Assembly (NCBI RefSeq): GCF_000182925.2
Contig: NC_026502.1
Location: 3,100,001-3,164,000, forward strand
DNA length: 64,000 nucleotides
Source of the DNA: Neurospora crassa OR74A
Taxonomy: Eukaryota > Ascomycota > Sordariomycetes > Sordariales > Sordariaceae
Direction: 5' to 3'
In this document: positions 15,301 to 25,518 of the stretch, piece after piece
Layout: each line of letters starts with the position of its first letter
Numbering within the stretch: the first letter of the stretch is position 1
The notes under the pieces: model-generated
Databases searched by the model: none
What the model was told of the DNA's origin: nothing
What the model saw: only the letters and a program-made list of their open reading frames with translations
Position numbers and translations under genes: made by a program

Positions 15301-15405
15301 CAGGCCATCTTGGAGGTCCTTAAGGGTGGCCGCCCGGCGCGATGTCTTGAACGTGTTGATCCATTTCAACAGGGCGGCCTGCTTCGCGAGGCTGTACTGC
15401 GTCAT
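12339..15405 (-). CDS. hookA: Hook-family dynein adaptor
   Basis: Hook proteins link early endosomes to dynein in fungal hyphae. Six exons fit: 13856-15405, 13650-13786, 13294-13586, 12745-12831, 12459-12621 and 12339-12355, giving 748 residues ending ATPRR. Residues 1-160 form the Hook N-terminal domain (LLKWINTF, LQDGLMLGDILEDM, LEHPDDIAICEFLSYF). Residues about 190-690 are coiled coil. Introns 13787-13855 (69 nt, branch CTAAC) and 13587-13649 (63 nt, branch CTGAC) are multiples of three without stops, so they hide inside an open frame. The intron at 12832-13293 is long (462 nt). If it is not removed, the frame stays open for 82 more residues to a stop at 13045. An in-frame ATG at 15438 would add 11 residues; I chose 15405 because MTQYSLAKQAALLKW starts the domain. 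Confidence 0.92.
13022..13049. repeat. Perfect 9-bp inverted repeat in the long hook intron
   Basis: GGTGATCAC at 13022-13030 and GTGATCACC at 13041-13049 are exact reverse complements with a 10-base loop. The hairpin overlaps the stop codon (13045) that would end the read-through form of hook. A chance occurrence is possible. Confidence 0.6.
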
Positions 15406-17198
15406 GATGGGTAGTCTCAAGAGGCCCGACGGGCCCACGGATCAGATAACTTGGTGATGGTGATCGAGGTAGAGGCCACAGGGAATCGACGAAACGTTGG
15501 GCCAGTGTGTCGTCAATATAGCCTTGCTATAGGGGCGGATCGGAACCCAACGGATGAAGTGGAGGGTATTTGTTGGTCGGGTGCGTGTACTTGGTGTACA
15601 GGACGTCGGCACGTCGTAAGCGTAAAACGGATGCAGGAATTCCGTGCTGTCTGCCCGGTTATCGATTGTACTAAGCTGCGGCAGTTGAGGGAAAGTACGA
15701 TGTGGTGAATAATGCAAGATAGAACAAAAGGTTGTAAGGCGACGGCTGAGACGAGGTCGTTTCTTTTCTCAGGAGATGCTAATTAAACGCGGCGAACAGA
15801 AGGCCAAAGACGGGACAAGTCGGATGATGTTGGAAGCCAAGTAGGGAGGGGATCAAAGGATAAATGAATGATTCAAATGGGATTGTTGATCCTCTTGAAC
15901 GGTTAGGTAGAGCCTTGATTACCTACTCAAGACGTCTATGCGGATGCGCAAGTTCTCGTGTTGTTCGTTGTATGTCTGGAAGTTCGTTGGAAGTTGTCCA
16001 ATTCCCGAGTCGCGGTTGGACATTAAAGTCGGGTTGGGGGAATCTCGTTTCGTACATGACTGGCACACCACGGCAGGCGGTTCAGTTGCGTCTCCATTGG
16101 GGTCACGGCGCGCTATGCAGGCCACTCTGGGGAAGGGGACTGACTGAACGCAAATAGACCACTGGACTGACTGCTGGTATCGCTGATTTGACGCCCTGAG
16201 ATGCAAGCAGAGCAACAGGGGTTCCAGTTTGGTTTCGGCAATGTATTCAATGTAATTACGTGCATGGGGCATCGTCGTTCGTTTCCTGTGCGAACTGTGG
16301 TCGTCGAGGTTCCCATTCGGCATCCACTCAAACATCCCGATTCAGCTCATCCACCACTGGAGCAGTCCCAGGGATCAGGGCATGTTGGCATGATGGGTTC
16401 CTGTGCCGTTCCTGGAGAGTCCGAGTTCCTCTACGCTATGCCACCTAGGCTATGGACATGACGAACATCACGGCACTGACCAGACAGACATGATCTGTAC
16501 CTGGGGTGGTTACGCTGTTCTTGTCGAATGATGTCAGGCTCTTGGAGACGAGGTCTCTACCAACTGGAAAGAAACCCGCGGAACCGCTGTCTCGAGCTGG
16601 GTTGCTGGGCAGGGCTGTTACCAAAGAGCCCATGGCCCACGAGACTCTACACGACATGCTCACCGCAGTGGATCAACCCATTCCCCTGAAGATCCAGTCA
16701 TAGCTTCCGAGGCAGCGACATGGTCGGTGATGAGTGGTTAGGTAGTCGAACGACCATAAGTTGTTTACAGGTTCGATTTCTCAATGACAATGACTTCGGG
16801 TATGGAGTCGTATGATGACAGTACCAGGTTCTTGAGTTCCTGAGACCCAAACCTCGACGCTTCATGACCATGATGTTGATAAACACATAATCTATTGAAC
16901 GTAAAGATGCTTGCCAAACGTTGGGACATTGAGCCCGTCCGTCAGATGTTGATATCATGACAGTCCATCTCCATCAATCCATTTCCAAAAACGCCAAGAC
17001 CATGACTTACAGTCGGTAAAAGGCAACAACTTTGCCCAGTACAGTTGCACCTGGGTATCATTTCCAACACACTCTCTTTCGGTCTCTCTTTCTCTCTGAC
17101 ACCGTCGTACCTCAGATGTCGCTGTGTAGACTCGAATGGTTAATTTTCTTTTGTTGTCTGCGCTCGTCCCAGGTGTCGCCAAACAATCAGCTGGCCGC
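15406..17198. promoter_or_regulatory. Intergenic region with the hook promoter
   Basis: About 1.8 kb between the hook start and the stop of the inhibitor gene, both on the minus strand. The part near 15406-16200 should carry the hook promoter and leader; the part near 17199 is 3' sequence of the inhibitor gene. Open frames here are short and resemble nothing known. Confidence 0.5.
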
Positions 17199-17541
17199 TT
17201 ACAACGTGCTGACGACCTTGTCCTCCTCGATAGTGGCATAGCTCTCGCTGGAGGCGGAAACCGACTCGAGTGTCTTTGCGTTAACCTTGGCAGAGAAGCC
17301 CCTGGATAAAAGGGTTAGCAAGAACACCCGAACCAACATGACGGTGTCCGAAAGCATACTTCATAAGGGTGTACTCGTGGGTAATGACGCCACCGTCATC
17401 GAGAATGGCCTTCTTGTCCTGCTGAATCACCGAGTCGGGAGTGTTCTCCTTGTAGGTGATGATGACCGACTTCTGGATGTCAACGGCAATGGCGCCGGAG
17501 ACGAGGGCAAGGGCGCCGAGAATGAGACCGGAGAACTTCAT
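17199..17541 (-). CDS. Small secreted I9-type proteinase inhibitor
   Basis: Two exons, 17360-17541 and 17199-17301, give 94 residues; the 58-nt intron splits a Lys codon. Residues 1-19 (MKFSGLILGALALVSGAIA) form a signal peptide. The rest is a small alpha-beta domain with SVIITYKENTPDSVIQQ, a later VITHEYTLMKGFSAKV and ESYATIEEDKVVSTL. This matches the inhibitor I9 (subtilisin propeptide-like) family, to which yeast Pbi2 and the Pleurotus POIA1 inhibitors belong. Such proteins bind and inhibit subtilisin-type proteases. Pbi2 lacks a signal peptide, so this one probably acts in the secretory path, vacuole or outside the cell (inference). Confidence 0.88.
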
Positions 17542-18310
17542 GTTTGAGATAGATTTTGGTTATTTTTCTTTCTTTGAGGTTATGTTGGGCCGGACGGGTA
17601 GAGGTAAGTATAAAGTATGGCGTCACGTTGTTGGGCAGACGACGGATGGATAGGTGTACGGATGGGTTCGTTCGAATTAAAAGGCGGGAGGATCCCTCGA
17701 CTTTATGCCGATCCTAGGTCTCTGTCAGAGGCGCAACGACCAAAAGGGTGTCATGACACGCGCCAAGGAGTCTTCCAGCGCATAAAGAGACCCCCCTTTC
17801 TGCGGTCTCAACTTCCTCAGGAGGAAGGTCGCTATAAAAGCCCCTGTAAGTTCAGGCGGAGGGTACAGACTGCGTACCTAGTACCTCTAGTATTCGTACC
17901 GGCTACTGATTAGATAAGCCCTTTGTTATGTCACCGCGGCAGTGGCACAGGACAGAAGGCTGAGGCCCCACCGCCCAACTCAAGTTCAAGTGGAAGGTAC
18001 TAGGCGCTAACCTGATTGGGTACTCACCTTCCAGCAAGTGAGGCAGCTAGCCAGTGACGACGGCGAGACCAGACCACTGCAACTACAGCAGTTGGAGCTT
18101 CGAGGCCACTAACAACTGACGCGGGATACTTGCTTGCTATACGTACATCGACGACCAAAACATCCATCATACCCTCCAGCCCGCCTTCCTTCTTCTACCC
18201 CACGAAATACCACCCGACCTCCCGCCACGCCCACCAAACACACCAGCCATCACGCCTCCGACGACGACGACGACAACGACGACGACGACGCCTCGAATCC
18301 AGCTCTCGCC
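17542..18310. promoter_or_regulatory. Divergent promoter of the I9 inhibitor and rpn8
   Basis: About 770 bases between divergent starts. A TATAAAAG sequence lies near 17833. The frame before rpn8 is open back to an ATG at 18134, which would add 59 residues rich in H, T, P and a D/N run; I treat it as leader. No RNA gene or repeat is seen apart from a short (GAC)n stretch near 18260-18292. Confidence 0.5.
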
Positions 18311-19542
18311 ATGCCCGCCACTACTGCGGAAACGCTCTCCCTGGTGAACCGCAGCGTCTCGGTTGCGCCGCTGGTTCTGCTCTCAGTTGTCGACCACTAC
18401 AACCGTACCCAAGCCAACAAGTCCAAGAGCAAGCGTGTCGTCGGCGTGCTATTAGGCCAGAATGATGGAAAGAATGTTCGCGTGTCCAACAGTTTCGCGG
18501 GTGCGTAGTCTCTGCTGCGGAAGCTTGCCTGGTTGCCCCGCGCCCAGGTGAATATTCGGCTAACTCTGGTGATGCAGTTCCCTTCGAGGAGGACGACAAG
18601 GACCCCTCAGTCTGGTTCCTTGACCACAACTACGTCGAGTCCATGAACGACATGTTCAAGAAGGTCAATGCGCGCGAGAAGCTAATAGGCTGGTACCATT
18701 CCGGCCCCAAGCTACGGGCTTCCGATCTCGACATCAACGAGCTGTTCAAGCGCTACACTCCCAACCCGCTTCTGGTTATTGTCGATGTCCAGCCCAAGGA
18801 GACGGGCGTTCCTACAGATGCCTATTTTGCCGTTGACGAGATCAAGGATGTATGTCTTTTAGAAACGCCGTCGCGTTTCCACTTGTTCCTACTCAGCCTC
18901 GTCCAAGTTACAGCTGCTAACTATACTTGTGTGTGACTACCACAGGACGGCACCACTACATCCAAGACTTTTGTCCACACTCCCTCCATCATCGAGGCCG
19001 AAGAGGCCGAGGAAATCGGCGTCGAGCACCTCCTTCGCGACATCCGTGACGTAGCCGTCGGCACACTATCCACTCGCATCACCAACCAGATGCGCTCGCT
19101 GCAAGGCCTCCACCACCGCCTCCGCGACATCCAAGCATATCTCCAAAAGGTCCTTGACGGCCAGCTGCCCGTAAACCACGCCATCCTCGGCAACCTCCAG
19201 GACGTCTTCAACTTGCTCCCCAACCTCTCGACGCCCAAGTCCGGTCCAGGCGCTACTGGAACCAACGCCGACAGCGAGCTCAACCACGCCATGAGCATCA
19301 AGACCAACGACCAGCTCATGGCCATCTACCTCAGCAGTCTGATCCGCGCCATCACTGCGTTCCACGACCTGATCGAGAACAAGATCCAGAACAGGCAGCA
19401 GCAGGAGGAGAACGACGCCAAGAAGAAGGAGGGAGAAAACGGCGAGAAAAAGGAGGGCGCCGACAAGAAGGAGGGTAGCCCGGCGGCGGCAAATGGTGAA
19501 AGCAAGGAGAAGGAGAACAGTCCGAAAGAGAAGAAGAAATAA
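18311..19542 (+). CDS. rpn8: 26S proteasome regulatory subunit RPN8
   Basis: Exons 18311-18500, 18578-18849 and 18946-19542 join in frame to 352 residues. RPN8 is the inactive MPN partner of the deubiquitinase RPN11 in the proteasome lid. The MPN domain begins at [15 protein letters not shown] and includes VVGVLLGQ and [17 protein letters not shown]. The zinc-binding HxH of active JAMM enzymes is absent (YHSGP), as usual for RPN8. C-terminal helices ([35 protein letters not shown]) fit lid assembly. The tail of about 55 residues is a charged E/K/G-rich low-complexity stretch, longer than in yeast. Confidence 0.97.
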
Positions 19543-19842
19543 GCGAGACGTGACGAAGTGAAAGAGGGAACAGGAAGGCGAGCAACGGGGTGGATGACGG
19601 GGCGCAACGGACCCGGCCGTAGATGATACGAAATCAATCAAATCAGCATGAATCACGTTTGTGTACGGAATCAAACATAAGAGAGACACTTTCACACATA
19701 GAAAGAGGGCTGCTCAAGGTCAAGGATGGGATCTTGGGCGATTGTTAATAATACTATTTTACTAACAAGTTGGTTTGTTGACTGCGGTTCGCCAGTAACA
19801 GAAAAACTACCTGTCTATCACAGACCCTCTACTCTAGACTTA
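19543..19842. other. Convergent 3' ends of rpn8 and the SWS1-like gene
   Basis: Exactly 300 bases between facing stop codons. No gene or repeat is visible; this is 3' untranslated sequence of one or both genes. Confidence 0.55.
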
Positions 19843-20497
19843 CTATACATCAGCAACAATGCCGGCCATTTCCTCTCTACTCACCATCCGCTCTGTCACA
19901 TACCTCCCCAACGCCCTCGTCCACTTATCAGCCAACAGACAGGCCAGCAGGTGTTTGCAAACGGGCGGTACGCTCGAGTGATCTCCGACATTGAAGAGGG
20001 TCATCCCGCCAAAGGTCCAGCCTGCACTTCCTTTGTTGTCTCTTTCTCTCTTTTCTTGTAGCTCTTCTCCTCCTGTTTCTTTTGCATCATCTCCTGCTTC
20101 TGCCTCCGAGACACACGCAAACGCAAACGCAGCGCAGGTACAGTTCCATGCCTCCAGGCTAACCATGTACCGCTGTATTCGGTAGTCTCGCTCTCGGTCT
20201 GCTTCGCCGCCGCCACCACCTGATGGGATACCCTCGGTGTCTGCTGCGTCTCCATACAGCCCGGAGAGATTGCTACTTGGATACTTTCGTTTCCGCTTCG
20301 GGTGGACGTTGAGGAACTGGGAAGAGCGTACCAGATAGAACTCTGGAGGTGGCCGTGGCCGGGGATGATGTTCGACTTTTGCTTCTGTCGTGGACTCCTC
20401 CTCCACCAGTAGTGACTTGTGGTGGTGGTTTTTCTTTTTAGCCTTTCCACCATCCTTGGTCTCATCCTCAGCCGCCGGCGGCGGACTTGTTACATCC

Positions 20498-20540
<43 letters not shown>

Positions 20541-21324
20541 TCTTCTTGTTGTCGTCGTCCCCTTCTTCCATGACCACATCCACATCCATATTCATATTCT
20601 CTTCTTTCATCTGCTCCTTCTGCCTCCCTTCCTCCTCTTCCTCCTCCTCCTCCTCCTCCTTCTTCTTCTTCTCTTTCACTAGCGCTGCCGCTACCCCCTC
20701 CCCAGCAGCACACCTCCTCAAAATGACCCGTTCAACCAACCCCCGCTCCAAAACCTCCAACCCTGGCAACACCACCCCCGGAAAGAGGACATGTAGGGTG
20801 ATGATCAAATGTCGGTATTCAGGCGGTACCAGCTTAAGGGGATTCGCTTGACCTCCAGCAGGAATCTTTATCTTGTTCATGTTCTTCTTGTTCCTGATGG
20901 TTACGTCATCATCATCATCATCTTCATCTTCTTCTTCTTCTTTCTTCCCTTCGTCACCTTCCTCTTTGAGGATCTGGAGTAGTTGTTTCCTCCTGATTGT
21001 CGTTTCTGTTTCTTCTGTTGCTGGTGGTACATCGGCGGCTTTGGGTTGAGGTTTGGACCCGGGCCCGGGTGCGGGTTTGTGTATCTGGATAGGTGGCTCG
21101 TCGAGCAGAGGAATGTTGGAGATGGCGGTTATGAGGGAGGTGAGGAATTGTCGGGAGGTGGGGAGGTGGAGGGCCGGCGTTGTGGAGGTTTGTGGTGATT
21201 GTAATGGCGATGATGAGCTTTTTGCTTCTTCCTGTGGTTGAAGAGGTGAAGCAGGGCCTGGTGGGTGTAATAAGTCGGGATTGGGGTCAGAATGCCCGTG
21301 GTGGTGTATGTCGGGTGAGGCCAT
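19843..21324 (-). CDS. sws1: SWIM zinc-finger protein, SWS1/ZSWIM7-like
   Basis: One exon encodes 493 residues. The C-terminal part carries a SWIM finger: C395-x-C397 in WNCTCAAF and C456-x-H458 in VCKHLLACLL. Sws1-type proteins partner Rad51 paralogues (Shu complex) in homologous recombination. LRHLIITLHVLFPG-like sequence (here YRHLIITLHVLFPG), LERGLVERV and FYLVRSSQF before the finger fit that family. The finger is interrupted by a spacer of about 58 residues rich in E, K and G. Long acidic low-complexity tracts fill residues about 120-300, including a run of about 14 Asp encoded by (GAC)n at 20499-20540. The protein is two to three times the length of yeast and human relatives because of these inserts. 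A splice site within the inserts cannot be excluded. Confidence 0.78.
20499..20540. repeat. (CGT)14 trinucleotide microsatellite
   Basis: An uninterrupted CGT/GAC tract inside the SWS1-like gene that codes for poly-Asp on the minus strand. A second impure CTC/CTT tract at about 20632-20672 codes for poly-Glu and Lys in the same protein. Such tracts often vary in length between strains. Confidence 0.9.
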
Positions 21325-21724
21325 TGCGCTGTTGGATTACCTTCAGGGAGTGATTAACTGGATTATGTTCGTAAGTCCTGAGAAATTGATTCTGGTTGTT
21401 ATGATTGTTCAAACTTGCACTCCATCCGAGTCATCATTTTATCCGGTGGTGGTGGTCAAATGGGGGTGTAAGTTGTTAGGTGAACGCAGTGACGCGGTTC
21501 AAGAAAACGTCAAAGTTCAAATCTGCATTCTCTACTCAACAGTGCGGCAACCATCGTTTGAATTTAACACAATCAGAATTGACGGATCATCGATAGCATT
21601 TTGTCTACTCATTGTTTTTTTCTTCTTCTTCTTCATCTCACGTAACCCATTTTTACCATGCAAGTCATAAAAATACATACAAAGAACCTTGAGCAGCACA
21701 GCATACAGGTACAAATCCTCATCA
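21325..21724. promoter_or_regulatory. Spacer: SWS1-like promoter and hem13 3' end
   Basis: About 400 bases between two minus-strand genes. It should hold the SWS1-like promoter and the hem13 3' end. A pyrimidine run near 21617-21636 is the only distinct feature. Confidence 0.5.
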
Positions 21725-23029
21725 TCATACCCAGTCCTTGGGGTTCTTCAGCACCTCAACCAGCCTCGCCTCCCTGCTTTTCGGCGCCGGCTCATACATG
21801 TACTCCCACCTAGCCGTCAACGGCAAGCTCATGAGGATACTCTCCACGCGCGCCCCAGGGGTATTCAAGCCAAACGCGGTGCCGCGGTCGTGCACCAGGT
21901 TGAACTCGACATACTTGCCCCTGCGAATCTGCTGCCACCGCTTCTCCTCCTCCGTGTAAGGCATATCCTTGCGCTTGTTGATGATGGAAATGTAGGTGGG
22001 CGCAAACGACTTGAGCGCGTCCTGCACGAAAGCGAAGGTGTTCTCCTTGTCGGAGACGGTCTCGTCCAAGTCGTCGAAGAAAATGCCGCCGATACCGCGG
22101 CACTCGCCGCGGTGCTTGTTGTAGAAGTACTCGTCGCACCACTTCTTGAAGCGGGGGTAGTACTCCTTGTCGTGGGCATCGCACACTTCCTTCAGCGACT
22201 TGTGGAACTGGATAGCGTCCTCATCAAAGAGGTAGCTGGGCGTCAGGTCACTTCCGCCACCGAACCACCACGCTCCCGAGGAGCCGTCGGGGTTGGCCGT
22301 CTCGAAGTATCGGTAGTTGAGATGGACTGTCGGGGCCATGGGGTTCTTGGGGTGGACGATCAGACTGAGGCCGGCGGCGAAGAACTCGAGGCTGTCGGGA
22401 ATGTCATCCTCCTGGGCCAGGTTCTTGTGGTTGGCACGCATCTTGATGATGGCGGGCTTGGGAAGAGTGCCGTAGACGACGCTCACACCAACACCGGCCT
22501 TCTCAAACACCTTGCCTTCCTGGAGGACGCAGGTGATGCCGCCGCCACCCTCCTTGCGCTGCCACTCATCCACCCGGAATGGTGTGCCGTCGGCCTCCTC
22601 TAGCGCTCTGACAATTTCCTTCTGTTGCTCCTTGACGAACTTCTCCATACGCAGGCGCATTGGCGAGGCATCATTTACGCCTTTCTCGCGCTTGATCTGC
22701 TGGTCGCGCTCGGCAAGGGTGGGGGAATCGCATCGGATAGGGTCTTCGACGGCCTGAATTCAGAGCACATGGTGAGCTAGGGTCCGTAGTAGGCAATTGG
22801 TCAATGGGAGGTCGCAGCAGGCGCATACCATCTTGTAACCAAGAGTAGTGGCTACAGCCAGACCAGCAGCAGCCAAAGTGAGGTAGTTTCGCGAGTTGGA
22901 GAAAGCTTGACGTGCCGATCCGGAGCTCTGGAAGCTTGATGCAGCTCGGCGAGGGGTCCAGGTATGGTTGAGTTGGGGTTTCGTCCTGCACTGAGCAAAC
23001 AGGCGAAGAGTAGGCCGTCGCGAGGCCAT
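21725..23029 (-). CDS. hem13: Oxygen-dependent coproporphyrinogen-III oxidase
   Basis: Two exons, 22829-23029 and 21725-22753, give 409 residues; the 75-nt intron lies at a codon boundary. The enzyme converts coproporphyrinogen III to protoporphyrinogen IX in haem synthesis. Family hallmarks are clear: VHLNYRYFE, WWFGGGSDLTPSY, CDEYFYNKHRGECRGIGGIFFDDL, and YVEFNLVHDRGTAFGLNTPGARVESILMSLPL. The first 67 residues are a basic Ser/Arg-rich presequence followed by a hydrophobic stretch (LTLAAAGLAVATTLGY). This suggests mitochondrial import with an intermembrane-space stop-transfer signal, unlike cytosolic yeast Hem13 (inference). Confidence 0.97.
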
Positions 23030-25010
23030 CTTGACGGTTCTTATTTATACGGATGGGGGAGTGGTAGCGTAGTGGTGGGTGGTGAGCAGGTCGAGGTCCC
23101 GAGATCGAACGATTTTACTCTGCGAACATGAGACCACCACACCAGATCTAGGTACGGAGGGCCGGGAAAGACCGCGCAAGCTCTTTCACAATCGCGAATT
23201 GGCGAGCTGTCGATTCGTCGATTGAGACAAGGCTGAACCGAGAAATTTGACAGACTCAACCCTCGGCTGATGTGGTGTCCAGAATCGGATGTTGTTGTTG
23301 AAATCGAGAGCTTGGCCTCGGCGGGTAGTCTAGTCTTCGCTGGGTAATCGCCCTGCCTGCTGGGGATCTCGAGGAGGGATCCGCTTGCTTGTGGTGCCTC
23401 GGAGCCGAATTCTCTTCCACTGGTTGGATCAACTATCAACTACCTACACTACTAATGATGGAAAATGACGCTATACCCGGAACAGGCTGATAGACAGCTC
23501 CTTCTGTAACCACGCTGCCATCCATGATAGCGCAGTGCCGTATCCTGTGCGGGCAGCCCAAACGGAACATTCGCGGGGTGTTCCTTGCATTTCAACGGCT
23601 CCAGTGGATGGACGGGGAACCGGACCCTGAGGAGCGAGATGTCCACTTTTGGTGCTGCACGCACTCCGGGAGCGACCGGAAAAGCCACCTAGGCGGACAC
23701 CGAAAACGGTACCTGATAATAAACACACGGGCCCAGGTCCCATTGATGGCGGGGCAAATGGTCAGCTCCGATCGGACTTCAGTTGTAGGGAGGCCCGGGA
23801 GGAGCTCCAGGATAAAGCTTCATTGCCGATAGGAGACTACTTATCATGGATAAGATATACCAAATGCGAACAAGCGGAGAGAATGACGACTTCGCAGTGG
23901 TGACATCCATGACCTGGTCCTCCGTAGGTCTTTAATAGTGTAGAGGTACCTAGGTAGACGGCAGGCGAACAAAGCGGTCAACAAGCTGCCCGTGCAAGTT
24001 CGAGACGCTGGCCAAGGCGATGGAACCGTCCACGCCCTTCTTAGTAAAATGCGGTCTACACACGTTCAACGAACCGGGAAGCCAAAGGATCACGGCCACG
24101 AGGCTGCCCTTGGAACGGAAAGGAGGTTTACAATGCGCCCTTCTTCGGGCCATCCTTTTGTCTTGTCCATGTGCCGCTGATACAAGTGGAAGGTATCATC
24201 AACCTAGGACTTGGTAATGTGTACTACAGTAGTGTACATGGAACGAGAGATAGGAGGCGGATACGGACCTAGTGCTGCGTCATTGCTAGGTACATACCTC
24301 CACGCCGCCCCACTGATGGCCAAGAGGTACCGTTCAGGTACCGCTCCTAGCTGAGTGCCGGGCACGCCTTCGCCTTGAAATGCCCCTGGAATGCCACTGA
24401 AAAGGCAGTGACCTGTTAAGCTTGACCATGTGAGCGACGGCCAGTGACCCATCTGATTCACCGACTGGGAGCGAGCTAAGCCCAATCGAGGATCGACTCT
24501 CGCTTTAGTCATCTGGTCAGCCCCGCCTCCGCCTGCTGGTCACCCGCTTAGTGTTCAGGTTGTCCTGGCGTGCCCGTCCAGGGCCTTTGACCCGTGCTGC
24601 GCAGACAGGCGGGCAGGCGCCAACTGGACGCGGCCGATAGGCAACACTGCCTGGCAACCTACCTACTAACATACCTTACATCGATGGTCAAAGAGGTACA
24701 TCAACCCTTCTTCCCCCTCTTCATCCTCTTGCCGTTTCTTACCTCTGACATCTCTCCCCAGCTTCCTCATTTCATCACACGCCAGTCATCAAGGTATGTT
24801 CTGCATTTCCAGCCGGCCAACACTGATTCTGCTCCTTGTGGAAGCCATCCATGGTCCATCTCCCTTTCAATAGCCGCTTCTTCCGACTAACACCGGATTC
24901 CGTCTATCGCAGACATCGTCTTATCCATCCATCGTATCCACGCTTGTAGTCAATCTCAAAGCCAAACACCTATCACCGCATCTTCCACATTATCAACCCA
25001 AACCGCCAAA
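23030..25010. promoter_or_regulatory. Divergent region between hem13 and atg8
   Basis: Nearly 2 kb between divergent starts. It holds the hem13 promoter on the left, and the atg8 promoter and 5' leader on the right. Scattered TACCTAGGTAC-like short repeats occur (near 23950, 24200, 24330). Open frames on both strands are short and unlike any family I know. Confidence 0.5.
24794..24912 (+). other. Probable 5' untranslated intron of atg8
   Basis: GTATGT at 24794 follows AAG, CGACTAACACC (a strong branch point) lies at about 24884-24894, and CGCAG ends at 24912. Together they outline a 119-nt intron in the atg8 leader, 98 bases before the ATG. Use of it is inferred from the signals only. Confidence 0.65.
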
Positions 25011-25518
25011 ATGAGATCCAAGTTCAAGGACGAGCACCCCTTCGAGAAGCGCAAGGCTGAGGCCGAGCGTATTCGCCAAAAGTACTCCGACCGTATTCCC
25101 GTAAGCATCCCCCATCCGGACGATCCCGCAGTCACCGCCCTTATCCCTAACTAACACATGTCGCCACAGGTTATCTGCGAAAAGGTCGAGAAGAGTGATA
25201 TCGCTACCATCGATAAGAAGAAGTACCTCGTACCGGCGGACCTCACCGTGGGCCAGTTCGTTTACGTCATCCGCAAGCGCATCAAGCTGTCGCCCGAGAA
25301 GGCCATCTTCATCTTCGTAGATGAGGTCCTTCCTCCAACCGCTGCTCTCATGAGCAGCATCTACGAGGAGCACAAGGATGAGGATGGGTACGTGGCAGCC
25401 TCCATCCCCCATCATTTTTTTTTCCAACTGTAACCCAGACTAACGTGACTACTACCACAGTTTCCTCTACATCACATACTCGGGCGAGAACACCTTCGGC
25501 GACTTCGAGACTGCGTAA
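25011..25518 (+). CDS. atg8: Autophagy ubiquitin-like protein ATG8
   Basis: Exons 25011-25100, 25170-25387 and 25461-25518 give 121 residues. ATG8 is conjugated to phosphatidylethanolamine on autophagosome membranes. The sequence opens [20 protein letters not shown]. It includes [18 protein letters not shown] and [13 protein letters not shown]. The conserved Gly116 is followed by DFETA, which the ATG4 protease removes before lipidation (family knowledge). Both introns are short with good GTAAGC and GTACGT donors. The leader probably contains another intron at 24794-24912. Confidence 0.98.

Noticed and set aside
23080-23115. tRNA-like GAGATCGAAC sequence near the hem13 start
   Set aside because: No cloverleaf fits; it lies in the hem13 leader.
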